From the NCBI GenBank assembly GCA_946479615.1, contig CAMLGR010000028.1:1-38149 (forward strand): 38,149 bases of DNA, read 5' to 3'. Positions 24,217 through 30,876 of this stretch are shown here, in pieces. A program made the translations under genes and the position numbers. The notes below the pieces were generated by a model that saw nothing but the letters and a program-made list of their open reading frames with translations, made no database searches and had not been told where the DNA came from. The DNA comes from an uncultured Bacteroidota bacterium (GTDB taxonomy: Bacteria > Bacteroidota > Bacteroidia > Chitinophagales > Chitinophagaceae). How positions within the stretch are numbered: position 1 is the stretch's first letter; every line of letters begins with the position of its first letter.

Positions 24217-25038
24217 ATGGAAGCTAACAAAATATTATCGGCGGATGTTCTGGACCTGGTTTTCGAACACAGGAACAAGGACTACGGTGCGTATGAGCTG
24301 CGTAAAACGTACAACAAACGCATCCTCCGGGCTTTGATTATCACCGGATCGGTAGCTTTACTGGCTTTATTAGGATCCCTGCTGGCCAGCCGGCTGGAAT
24401 CCAGTAAAGATACCAAGCTGCAGGTCAAGGAGATAACACTGGAGGAAATTAAGCAAGAGGATAAAGTGGAACCTCCACCGCCTCCTCCGCCAAAGCCGCC
24501 AGATCCTCCCAAAATCGAAATGAAACAATTCACTCCTCCCAAGATCGTAAAGGATGAGGAAGTACAGGAACCCCCGCCACCACAGGAAGAGCTTAAAGAG
24601 GTGAAAATCGACGTTCAGAACCAGGAAGGTGTCAAAGATGAAGGTATCATTGCACCTGCCCAGATCGACGACGGTAAAGGGGTAGTGGAAGAGCAGAAAG
24701 AAGATCCCAACAAGATCTTCGAGAAAGTGGAAATCGAAGCATCTTTTAAAGGGGGAGAAAGCGCCTGGCGCAAATACCTGGAAAGAAACCTCAACCCGAA
24801 TGCTCCTGTTGATAACGGTGCACCGGAAGGAACTTATACGGTATATGTGCAGTTCGTGGTAAGTAAAGATGGTAGCATCAGTGATGTAAAAGCGCTGACC
24901 AACCATGGTTACGGAATGGAAAAAGAAGCGGTAAAAGTTATCCAGAAAGGACCAGCCTGGGTGCCGGCAATTCAGAACGGACGCAGTGTGAACGCCTACC
25001 GGAAACAACCGATCACCTTCCGTGTGACTTCGGAATAA
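24217..25038 (+). CDS. tonB: TonB energy transducer protein
   Basis: The ATG at 24217 (MEANKILSADVLDLVFEHRN) gives 273 residues and the usual Bacteroidota TonB start; an upstream in-frame ATG at 24190 adds nine residues and is less likely. After KDYGAYELRKTYNKR comes one membrane helix (about 36-56), a Pro-rich linker (EPPPPPPPKPPDPPK) and the C-terminal TonB domain from about 185 (FKGGESAWRKYLERNLNP, later GPAWVPAIQNG). It couples the ExbBD motor encoded just upstream to TonB-dependent receptors. It is paralogous to the protein at 1404-2213. A strong terminator follows. Confidence 0.93.
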   Translation: MEANKILSADVLDLVFEHRNKDYGAYELRKTYNKRILRALIITGSVALLALLGSLLASRLESSKDTKLQVKEITLEEIKQEDKVEPPPPPPPKPPDPPKIEMKQFTPPKIVKDEEVQEPPPPQEELKEVKIDVQNQEGVKDEGIIAPAQIDDGKGVVEEQKEDPNKIFEKVEIEASFKGGESAWRKYLERNLNPNAPVDNGAPEGTYTVYVQFVVSKDGSISDVKALTNHGYGMEKEAVKVIQKGPAWVPAIQNGRSVNAYRKQPITFRVTSE

Positions 25039-25062
25039 GAAAATAACAATGATTTTTTTTAT

Positions 25063-25094
25063 AGCCCTGGACTTTGTGGTCCGGGGCTTTTTTT
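25063..25094 (+). terminator. Rho-independent terminator after tonB
   Basis: The stem AGCCCTGGAC / GTCCGGGGCT (10 bp, one G-U) with loop TTTGTG is followed by seven T residues ending at 25094. It lies 24 bp after tonB and closes the exb-tonB operon. Confidence 0.93.
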
Positions 25095-25095
25095 G

Positions 25096-25204
25096 TCTGA
25101 ACCATGATTTAGGGGATTTATGGGATTATTGGAAAAGGAAGTTTATCGACCACAGGGAGATACTTCCCGGAAATCCTGATAATCCTCCCAAATCGTGGTT
25201 CAGA
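25096..25204. repeat. Long imperfect inverted repeat between tonB and mnmE
   Basis: The left arm 25096-25127 begins TCTGAACCATGATTT and the right arm 25172-25204 ends AAATCGTGGTTCAGA. They pair well at the outer 15 bp (one mismatch) and loosely inward through the GGGATTTATGGGATT-type words. I recall this CTGAACCACGATTT word family as a widespread intergenic repeat in Bacteroidota genomes. The right arm lies just before the mnmE promoter. Confidence 0.75.
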
Positions 25205-25211
25205 CATTCCG

Positions 25212-25219
25212 TAATTTTG
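25212..25219 (+). promoter_or_regulatory. Candidate -7 element of mnmE
   Basis: TAATTTTG matches TAnnTTTG exactly and ends 3 bp before the ATG at 25223, implying a leaderless mRNA. It also supports that start over the longer upstream reading frame, which would run back through the tonB terminator. Confidence 0.45.
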
Positions 25220-25222
25220 GCG

Positions 25223-26596
25223 ATGCAACAACTTTCCGGATGGGACGACACGATCATAGCCCTGGCCACACCGCCGGGTATCGGTGCGATTGGTGTGATC
25301 AGGCTGAGTGGAAAAAAATCATTCGGGATCATCAATCAACTTTTTCCTTCCAAAGACATTGAGCAACAACCCACGCATACCCTTCATGTGGGCTATCTCA
25401 AACTGGAGGGTATAACGCTCGATGAGGTGGTGCTTTCCTTATACAAAGGTCCGCGTTCCTATACCGGCGAAGATGTCATCGAGATCAGTTGCCACGGATC
25501 GCCTTATATCCAGCAGCAGATCATGGCCGCCTGTATTGCCAAAGGCGCGCGGCTGGCGAAGCCGGGTGAATATACCCAGCGGGCATTTCTTCATGGCAAA
25601 ATGGATCTGGCGCAGGCAGAATCGGTGGCTGATATCATTGCCAGCAATACCCAGGCTTCGCATAAAGCGGCACTGCATACCATGCGTGGCGGATTCTCAT
25701 CGGAACTGAAAGAACTGCGGGAGCGGTTGATAAAATTTGCGGCGCTTATCGAACTCGAACTCGACTTCTCGCAGGAAGATGTGGAATTTGCAGACCGCAC
25801 TGCTTTCTATGACCTCATCAGGCAACTCATGCAATCTACCCGTATGCTCATTCATTCTTTTCAACTTGGTAATGTTATCAGGAACGGTGTCAGCGTAGCG
25901 ATCATTGGCCGTCACAATGCGGGTAAATCCACTTTGCTCAATGCCCTGCTCAATGAGAACAGGGCGATCGTCAGCGATATCCCCGGCACCACGCGCGATA
26001 CCATTGAAGAGATCATCAACATACATGGCATACTCTTCCGGCTCATCGATACCGCCGGCATCCGCCAGCATACACAGGACATTATCGAGAGTGCGGGTAT
26101 GGAACGCAGCCTGGAAAAAATGAAACAGGCGGAGCTGGTGCTGTTGCTGATCGATGTAAAAGAGGGAGAAGGAGGCATGGAAAAATGGAAGGAGGAATTG
26201 AATCTGCAAGGGATGAATCACCTGGTGGTCATCAACAAAATAGATGAAGACCCGGCTGCCCGTGATCAATTCCGCGATACGATGCATACTGTTTTTATCT
26301 CTGCCAAACAGGGTACGGGTATCGATACACTGAAGGATCGTATGGCGGAGGCAGTATTGAAAGGGAATATAGAAACAGAAAATACTATCGTCACCAATGC
26401 GCGGCATTATCATGCATTGAAGGAAGCGGAGAAGTCATTGGTCGATATTCAGGCAGGGTTGGATAATGGTTTACCTGGTGATTTGCTGGCGCTGGATATA
26501 CGAAGGAGCTTGCATTATTTGGGAGAGATAACAGGAGAAGTGAATAATGAGGAGATGCTGGATTTTATTTTTTCGAAGTTTTGTATCGGGAAATGA
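25223..26596 (+). CDS. mnmE: tRNA modification GTPase MnmE
   Basis: A 457-residue GTPase that, with MnmG, installs the carboxymethylaminomethyl group on the wobble uridine (U34) of several tRNAs. The start at 25223 gives WDDTIIALATPPGIGAIGVI, the family N-terminus. An N-terminal tetrahydrofolate-binding domain (1-118) is followed by a helical domain. Inserted in it is the G domain: G1 GRHNAGKS (229-236), G2 PGTTRDT, G3 DTAGI (276-280), G4 NKID (338-341) and G5 SAK. The C-terminus FCIGK holds the essential Cys454. The gene is intact. Its 3' end marks the border of an accessory island; the mnmE (trmE/thdF) 3' end is a known integration site in other bacteria. Confidence 0.97.
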   Translation: MQQLSGWDDTIIALATPPGIGAIGVIRLSGKKSFGIINQLFPSKDIEQQPTHTLHVGYLKLEGITLDEVVLSLYKGPRSYTGEDVIEISCHGSPYIQQQIMAACIAKGARLAKPGEYTQRAFLHGKMDLAQAESVADIIASNTQASHKAALHTMRGGFSSELKELRERLIKFAALIELELDFSQEDVEFADRTAFYDLIRQLMQSTRMLIHSFQLGNVIRNGVSVAIIGRHNAGKSTLLNALLNENRAIVSDIPGTTRDTIEEIINIHGILFRLIDTAGIRQHTQDIIESAGMERSLEKMKQAELVLLLIDVKEGEGGMEKWKEELNLQGMNHLVVINKIDEDPAARDQFRDTMHTVFISAKQGTGIDTLKDRMAEAVLKGNIETENTIVTNARHYHALKEAEKSLVDIQAGLDNGLPGDLLALDIRRSLHYLGEITGEVNNEEMLDFIFSKFCIGK

Positions 26597-26770
26597 CCAC
26601 GCCCCGTCAAATGCAACTTCTACGCAGTTTTCGCAGTGTTTCAACTATTTACATCCGGCTCTTTTCTGCCTTTCTTTGCCTTTAGTAGCCTTTTTCTTGC
26701 TACTATTTGGGATACTACTTTAAAAATGCGGGACTTCAGGATACAAGTTGGCGAAATTATGGTACACAAT

Positions 26771-26796
26771 GATACAGTATGATACATAACGATACA
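26771..26796. repeat. Three GATACA repeats at exact 10-bp period
   Basis: GATACA occurs at 26771-26776, 26781-26786 and 26791-26796, each preceded by a variable four-base spacer. Related GTACAC (26762) and GATACAAG (26740-26747) words stand nearby. The period places all copies on one face of the helix, as in protein-binding arrays. They lie 48 bp upstream of the excisionase-like gene, in the spacer after mnmE, where an attachment site or an autoregulatory operator would be expected. Confidence 0.6.
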
Positions 26797-26843
26797 ATAA
26801 CAGCCAGCGAAATAACCGAAGTAGTAACCAAAATTGGGAAGTA

Positions 26844-27209
26844 ATGAGCTCGAATATCCAGGTAGAAAGGATTTGCCTGTATTGCAATTGCAAATTCATA
26901 GCCCGAACAACCAAGACAAAGTATTGTTCGCATAAATGCAATAGCCGTCACTATAAACAATTAGCCAAAGAAGAGAAGATCGCTGTTTCAAATATTCAAT
27001 CCTCAGCTATGGGCCTCCTGAAAACCAAGGTTGATTTCCCGGAACTGTCGGGTAAGCCGTTTCTGACGATCAATGAATCCAGCGCCCTGCTCAATGTGTC
27101 TCCTGTTACTTTGAGGAGGTGGATCAAGGAAGGAATGATTCAGACACAGAGAATCGGTAAGAAGCATATTATCAAGCGAACTGATATTGATGAGATGTTG
27201 GCGAAGTAA
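26844..27209 (+). CDS. Excisionase-family HTH protein with N-terminal zinc-finger-like module
   Basis: A 121-residue protein. The N-terminal part has C-x2-C-x-C and C-x3-C pairs (Cys11, 14, 16, 28, 32 in CLYCNC and YCSHKC), probably one zinc site. The C-terminal half is a MerR-like/excisionase winged HTH: FLTINESSALLNVSPVTLRR then WIKEGMIQTQRIGKKHIIKR. I recall proteins with this layout directly upstream of tyrosine-recombinase genes in Bacteroidota mobile elements. Here no intact integrase follows, but an integrase N-terminal scrap lies 2.5 kb on. It is likely a recombination directionality factor or regulator of a decayed element. Confidence 0.8.
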   Translation: MSSNIQVERICLYCNCKFIARTTKTKYCSHKCNSRHYKQLAKEEKIAVSNIQSSAMGLLKTKVDFPELSGKPFLTINESSALLNVSPVTLRRWIKEGMIQTQRIGKKHIIKRTDIDEMLAK

Positions 27210-27263
27210 GAAAGCAGAGGGGTTTTGGAATGGATTGAGGAAGCCTTGATTCAGTCATCGTAT

Positions 27264-27294
27264 TTTGAAGTATTTGCGAAAATTTTTATCTTAA
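27264..27294 (+). promoter_or_regulatory. Possible promoter of the membrane-protein/SIR2 gene pair
   Basis: TTTG at 27264-27267 and TATCTTAA at 27287-27294, spaced 19 bp, loosely match the -33/-7 pattern. The next gene starts at 27350. The spacer between the HTH gene and this start (140 bp) is otherwise featureless. Confidence 0.25.
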
Positions 27295-27349
27295 GTTTTG
27301 TAATAAGAGAGTTGGAGGCACTACAAACCAACATAAAAAAATCAAATAA

Positions 27350-28123
27350 ATGGCAGACCAAAATTTTAATTCTGAAAATATTGACGATTACACGAGGTTC
27401 GATTTTAGAAACCTCGGGAACAATGAAATTGAAGTATCCGAACAACAATATCGTTCATTCCCTTTAAGTAATATTAGCCAGAAAGATGGATTTCTTCATA
27501 TTGAAGTGTATTACGAAGTGTATATGTGGGATCATTGGATTAGAAATTATTCCATTAAGAAACTTGAGAAATCTTTCTTTAATGTGTTTAAAGATTTACA
27601 AATTGAAGGTGTCGATGATGTTAAGGCGGGTACTTTTGACGAAGAAGAAGATTACGTTTTAGTGACATGGCATTTAAAAATGCCATTAGTTGGACAGCAA
27701 AATGTAATTAAAACCACGATTTTAAAAAGTGTTGACATTATACTTTATAAGACGAGGCTGCAATTAGAGGAGAACAAGTCTCCAACCGGACTAAGAAAAT
27801 ATTTTGTAGTCAATGGAAATTCTTATACAATAGGAACGGGAATTTTTTGGGTTGTGCTTCCAATTATTTGTGGCTTCGCTTTTTTTCTTGGAACAATAAA
27901 ATATGACGCAGAAAAAATTAACTTATCTGAACAAAAGAAGGAGTTGGAAGACACTGTCAAATCTCAAGAAAATACGATTAAATATATTCGACATAATTCT
28001 GATTCTGCGTTAAACATCTTAGGACACATGCCGTATAATGAAATGAAATTGGACACGCAGGCTTTCAGAAAAGTACAAACTACAATTGAAAATGCAGGCG
28101 CAGCTTTATATTTAAACAAATAA
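27350..28123 (+). CDS. Membrane protein with C-terminal coiled coil, unknown family
   Basis: A 257-residue protein I do not recognise. Residues 1-160 are soluble and rich in aromatic and acidic residues (YYEVYMWDHWIRNYSIKKLE, GTFDEEEDYVLVTWHLKMP). One clear membrane helix lies at about 162-182 (GTGIFWVVLPIICGFAFFLG). A charged, heptad-like stretch follows at about 187-213 (KINLSEQKKELEDTVKSQEN). It has no signal peptide, so the N-terminal domain is probably cytoplasmic. It lies 65 bp upstream of a SIR2-fold gene on the same strand. Both are AT-rich relative to the nuo region, so they probably form one acquired operon. A membrane-linked sensor or effector partner of the SIR2 protein is an inference. 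Confidence 0.75.
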   Translation: MADQNFNSENIDDYTRFDFRNLGNNEIEVSEQQYRSFPLSNISQKDGFLHIEVYYEVYMWDHWIRNYSIKKLEKSFFNVFKDLQIEGVDDVKAGTFDEEEDYVLVTWHLKMPLVGQQNVIKTTILKSVDIILYKTRLQLEENKSPTGLRKYFVVNGNSYTIGTGIFWVVLPIICGFAFFLGTIKYDAEKINLSEQKKELEDTVKSQENTIKYIRHNSDSALNILGHMPYNEMKLDTQAFRKVQTTIENAGAALYLNK

Positions 28124-28188
28124 GTTTTTCGATTAATGTACTACTGCTAACATTGAGTTACAATCCATTTTAAACAAACTTTAATAGA

Positions 28189-29235
28189 ATGCCTAAGACA
28201 AGAGAAGATAGAGTTAATACAGTTATGGGAGGCGGCGGGCATGTAGTTATTCTTGGAGCTGGAGCAAGTATTGCGGCGACACGACGCAACCCGCTTGAAA
28301 ATGGAAAAGTTCTTCCTTCAATGGATAATTTTATTGAGGTTGTTGGACTTAAGGATATTACTGAAAAGATACCTGTAACACTTAAAGCCAAAAACTTTGA
28401 ACAGTTATATAGCAATATGCATAGAGATAATCCCAAATCAAAAGAAATCCTTGAAATAGAAGAAAGGGTTCATGACTATTTCAGGGATATGCAATTGCCC
28501 GATGAGCCAACTATTTATGACTATTTGGTCTTGTCATTACGACCTAAAGATTTAATCGCAACTTTTAATTGGGATCCGTTTTTATATCAAGCGTTTGTAA
28601 GAAACGGCGAAAGAGCAAAAATGCCATTCCTTTCTTTTTTGCATGGGTGCGTCGCCATAGGTTATAGCACAGAAGATAAAAGATGTGGGCCAATCGGTTA
28701 TCAGATGAGACATGACGGGGGTGTTTTTGAGCCAACCAAGCTATTATACCCTGTAGAACAAAAGAACTATACGGACGATGAATTTATTAGCACCGAATGG
28801 GAAAGAGTAAAGGCGTGGTTGAATTCCGACAGAACAAAGAGAGTAACTATTTTTGGTTACGGGGCACCAGCAACGGATGTGGAAGCTGTTAAACTATTGA
28901 ATGAAGCATGGGGTACTTCAGATGATAGAAGTATGGAGCAGTTTGAAATTATTGATATTCGACCAGAAGAAGAAGTAAGAAACCAATGGGACACTTTTAT
29001 TCATTCTCATCACTATGACTATGCGACGGACTACTTTGCATCTTCTTTAGCTGCAAATCCAAGAAGAACGAGTGAAAGTTATTTTCAGCATATTGAACCC
29101 TTAACACCTGATGAAGCATTTAGTGTATCAAATCCAGTTCCTAACAATTTTAAAACATTAAAAGAACTTTGGGACTGGCATCAGGAATTAGTTGATGCAG
29201 AAAAAAAGTGGGAAGTCGAAAACGGCGAACAATAG
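28189..29235 (+). CDS. SIR2-like (NAD-binding fold) protein, probable defence effector
   Basis: A 348-residue protein with the marks of the SIR2 fold: the glycine-rich loop HVVILGAGASIAA (GAGAS at 23-27), the catalytic-loop motif TFNWDP (125-130, the FNxD element), a histidine in SFLHGC (His152, position of the catalytic His) and the second nucleotide motif IFGYGAPATD (221-230). No classical deacetylase zinc cysteines are visible. SIR2-like proteins of this kind in prokaryotic islands are usually NADases of anti-phage systems. Its C-terminal 90 residues (YFQHIEPLTPDEAFSVSNP onward) are not recognised. It follows the membrane/coiled-coil protein and precedes degenerate DNA. Confidence 0.8.
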   Translation: MPKTREDRVNTVMGGGGHVVILGAGASIAATRRNPLENGKVLPSMDNFIEVVGLKDITEKIPVTLKAKNFEQLYSNMHRDNPKSKEILEIEERVHDYFRDMQLPDEPTIYDYLVLSLRPKDLIATFNWDPFLYQAFVRNGERAKMPFLSFLHGCVAIGYSTEDKRCGPIGYQMRHDGGVFEPTKLLYPVEQKNYTDDEFISTEWERVKAWLNSDRTKRVTIFGYGAPATDVEAVKLLNEAWGTSDDRSMEQFEIIDIRPEEEVRNQWDTFIHSHHYDYATDYFASSLAANPRRTSESYFQHIEPLTPDEAFSVSNPVPNNFKTLKELWDWHQELVDAEKKWEVENGEQ

Positions 29236-29283
29236 GACAACAGGCGACATAGGATTTTGATTCTGAATTCCTCTCAAAAACCA

Positions 29284-29567
29284 AGAGGCTTTTCCTCAGA
29301 TAACCAATTATCAATCACACTGGTTAGGCCGGCTATGTTCCAAAGTAGATAGCACCGCTATTTTATCATCGTTTAAAACGATTTTAAACCGGTGTTTTTA
29401 AGTTTTAATAAGGCTTGCTGTATGAATGCCATATTTCTTAGAAAACGAAGAATTTTCGTGTTTAAACGTGTTTTATAAGCTACTGATTTCCAGCAAATAA
29501 TCGAGAGCCTTTTTCTCTGATAACCAACTGCAAATCACGCTGTTTGACCGGGCGTAAACCAAAGTAT
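29284..29567. repeat. Two diverged direct repeats of about 64 bp, 220 bp apart
   Basis: Segments 29284-29347 and 29504-29567 align without large gaps at roughly three quarters identity by eye (shared pieces: TCTGATAACCAA-type and CCAAAGTA). On the minus strand they encode related peptides: LTSVIDNWLSEEKPLGF from the first and SNSVICSWLSEKKALDY from the second. This suggests a duplicated, decaying protein-coding module. Between the copies lies an AT-rich dyad GTTTAAAA-CGA-TTTTAAAC (29371-29389). No plus-strand gene is visible from 29236 to about 29740. Confidence 0.65.
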
Positions 29568-29769
29568 TGCTAAACACTAAAACCCGAATGTTTGGATGAT
29601 AATACTCCAATGCAAATCCTGCTTCAAAATCCCGGTATTTTTTAAGATAGAAAATGACGGGGTTACTAATTCTTATATAAAACCCGCAATTTAAGCGGGT
29701 GCTGTTGTGAGATTGGAAAATACTGAGGACGGTTACATAGAAATTAGTAACCAAAAACAGTAAAATCAT
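29473..29769 (-). CDS. Small hypothetical protein, possibly a gene remnant
   Basis: A 98-residue minus-strand reading frame. Its central and C-terminal parts look protein-like (NPVIFYLKKYRDFEAGFALE, then YYHPNIRVLVFSNTLVYARS and NSVICSWLSEKKALDYLLEI). A diverged partial copy of its C-terminal region lies 220 bp further downstream on the same strand, which argues that the region was once coding. The first 25 residues (MILLFLVTNFYVTV) overlap the recombinase scrap on the opposite strand and may not be real. No family is recognised. It may be expressed, or be the tail of a broken gene. Confidence 0.4.
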   Translation of the reverse strand: MILLFLVTNFYVTVLSIFQSHNSTRLNCGFYIRISNPVIFYLKKYRDFEAGFALEYYHPNIRVLVFSNTLVYARSNSVICSWLSEKKALDYLLEISSL

Positions 29770-29953
29770 ACAAATCTATCTCAGGCAGCGAAGAGGCCAG
29801 TTATCAGAAGCAAACCAGCAAAAAGGAAAGGTTAGAAAAAACAGTTTGTATCTGCTATATGTAGATGGCAAGAAAAGAACCAATGAATTCCTGAAGCTGT
29901 ATCTGTACGACAAACCCAAGCCCAATATTGAAAAAGAGCATAACAAAGAAACT
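29741..29953 (+). pseudogene. N-terminal scrap of a tyrosine recombinase (integrase)
   Basis: An open frame without a good start reads KIIQIYLRQRRGQLSEANQ, then KVRKNSLYLLYVDGKKRTNE and FLKLYLYDKPKPNIEKEHNK. This matches the arm-DNA-binding N-terminus of Bacteroidota phage-type integrases, where a pattern like LYLYDKPKNPIEKQHNKET is very common. Similarity stops after HNKET at about 29953. The core-binding and catalytic domains are missing throughout the window. The frame happens to run on into the XRE gene, which explains why a long but composite reading frame exists here. It is likely the remains of the element that also left the excisionase-like gene. Confidence 0.75.
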
Positions 29954-30039
29954 ATACTGCCCACCCGGTCGGTGAATATTATGAACATTTTGTTGAAAAC
30001 TTCAGAAATAGATCTTTGTTCAGCAGGGCGGCGATCTCT

Positions 30040-30067
30040 AGATTTGACAAAATCTGTCAAAACAGAT
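30040..30067. promoter_or_regulatory. Stacked dyads, likely operator of the XRE controller
   Basis: Three perfect, overlapping inverted repeats occupy 28 bp: AGATTT-gaca-AAATCT (30040-30055), TTTGACA-aaatc-TGTCAAA (30043-30061) and ATCTGT-caaa-ACAGAT (30052-30067). They end 9 bp before the XRE ATG at 30077. Paired symmetric sites just upstream of their own gene are typical of controller (C) proteins of restriction-modification systems, which autoregulate through them. Confidence 0.65.
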
Positions 30068-30076
30068 ACGTTCAAA

Positions 30077-30385
30077 ATGAACGATTTTGGCGACACCATA
30101 AGAAAGTTGAGAGAAGGCAAAGAATTGCCTTTGCGGACAGTTGCTGCATTTCTTGACATTGATCAGGCCATCTTGAGCAAAATTGAACGGGGACAACGTA
30201 AGCCGACAAGAGAACAGGTTGTAAAGCTGGCGGAGTACTTTAAAGTAAAAGAAAATGACTTACTTGTCGCATGGCTTAGCGATAAACTGGTTTATGAAGT
30301 GGGAGATGAAGACATAGCTTTGGAGGCCCTGCAAGTCGCAGAAGAAAAAGTAAAGTATATCACGAAAAACAAAGGGAAGAAATGA
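30077..30385 (+). CDS. XRE-family HTH regulator (restriction-modification controller-like)
   Basis: The ATG at 30077 gives 102 residues: MNDFGDTIRKLREGKELPLR, then the HTH TVAAFLDIDQAILSKIERGQ and RKPTREQVVKLAEYFKVKEN. The reading frame is open further upstream to 29846, but that part encodes the integrase scrap and is not part of this gene. The C-terminal tail (YEVGDEDIALEALQVAEEKV) goes beyond the single HTH domain. Its last codon overlaps the ATG of a following, broken ATPase gene (ATGA). Symmetric sites lie directly upstream. It probably regulates the downstream restriction genes and itself. Confidence 0.88.
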   Translation: MNDFGDTIRKLREGKELPLRTVAAFLDIDQAILSKIERGQRKPTREQVVKLAEYFKVKENDLLVAWLSDKLVYEVGDEDIALEALQVAEEKVKYITKNKGKK

Positions 30386-30608
30386 TTTTAAAGAAGGCCA
30401 CCATAGCAAATTTCAAGGGAATAAATGGGTCGGTAGCTGTCAACTTCGATATGTTTAATTGTATCGTTGGTCAAAATGATGCTGGTAAATCAAGGAGGAA
30501 GTAGATACTGATGAAATGGAAACCACCATCAAAACACAATTGGAATCCGTTTTACAAAAAGTAACTGATAAAATTAATGATGTTGTAAAATCGGGCGAAC
30601 AGCTATGA
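30382..30608 (+). pseudogene. Decayed OLD/AAA-type ATPase gene
   Basis: The frame from the ATG at 30382 reads MILKKATIANFKGINGSVAV then NFDMFNCIVGQNDAGKS, the N-terminal strand and Walker A (GQNDAGKS) of an OLD-family or SMC-like ATPase, but stops at 30504, three codons after the P-loop. A second piece in another frame (30498-30608) reads EVDTDEMETTIKTQLESVLQ then KVTDKINDVVKSGEQL, plausible as a more distal part of the same protein. An internal deletion with a frameshift explains both. The ATGA overlap with the XRE gene shows they once formed an operon. In defence systems such ATPases pair with nucleases or helicases. Confidence 0.7.
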
Positions 30609-30876
30609 CCGGAAAAGATATTTGAATTAGAGATCAAATGGGAATGGATGCTCTCATGCTCAGTAAAATTGGACGTGGTGAGCATAATGCTAAATGAGTG
30701 CAGGTATCACATTTTAAGTGAACTTTTTTTATGTGTCTGAAGAGGATTTGATTTCGCTTTGGTCGGCTGGTAAAGTATATTATGTAAAGAGTGAAGCCTG
30801 TTGCATTGAAAGCATTGTCAGTTACAGAAGATGAAGTAAAGAAGACAAATCAAAAAAAGAAAGAAAGAAGTAAGTT
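30609..30876. other. Degenerate spacer between the broken ATPase and the restriction operon
   Basis: Short coding-like fragments in different frames are seen here, such as YVSEEDLISLWSAGKVYYVK and, just before the next gene, ALKALSVTEDEVKKTNQKKK. None has a proper start and stop of useful length. It is best read as debris of former genes. No strong hairpin or promoter is evident, though the restriction operon should start nearby. Confidence 0.5.

Noticed and set aside
26683..26705. TAGTAGC/GCTACTA dyad after mnmE as a terminator
   Set aside because: The stem has only 7 bp, is AT-rich and is not followed by a real T-tract.
26771..26796. GATACA repeats as a CRISPR array or replication origin
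   Set aside because: The units are too short for CRISPR repeats, and no cas, dnaA or rep gene is present.
27225..27467. An 80-residue plus-strand reading frame after the HTH gene
   Set aside because: It starts at TTG, overlaps the next gene in a different frame by more than 100 bp and shows no recognisable protein features.
29846..30076. A 77-residue N-terminal extension of the XRE regulator
   Set aside because: The sequence matches an integrase N-terminus and then a non-coding stretch with the operator dyads. The ATG at 30077 gives a normal XRE protein.
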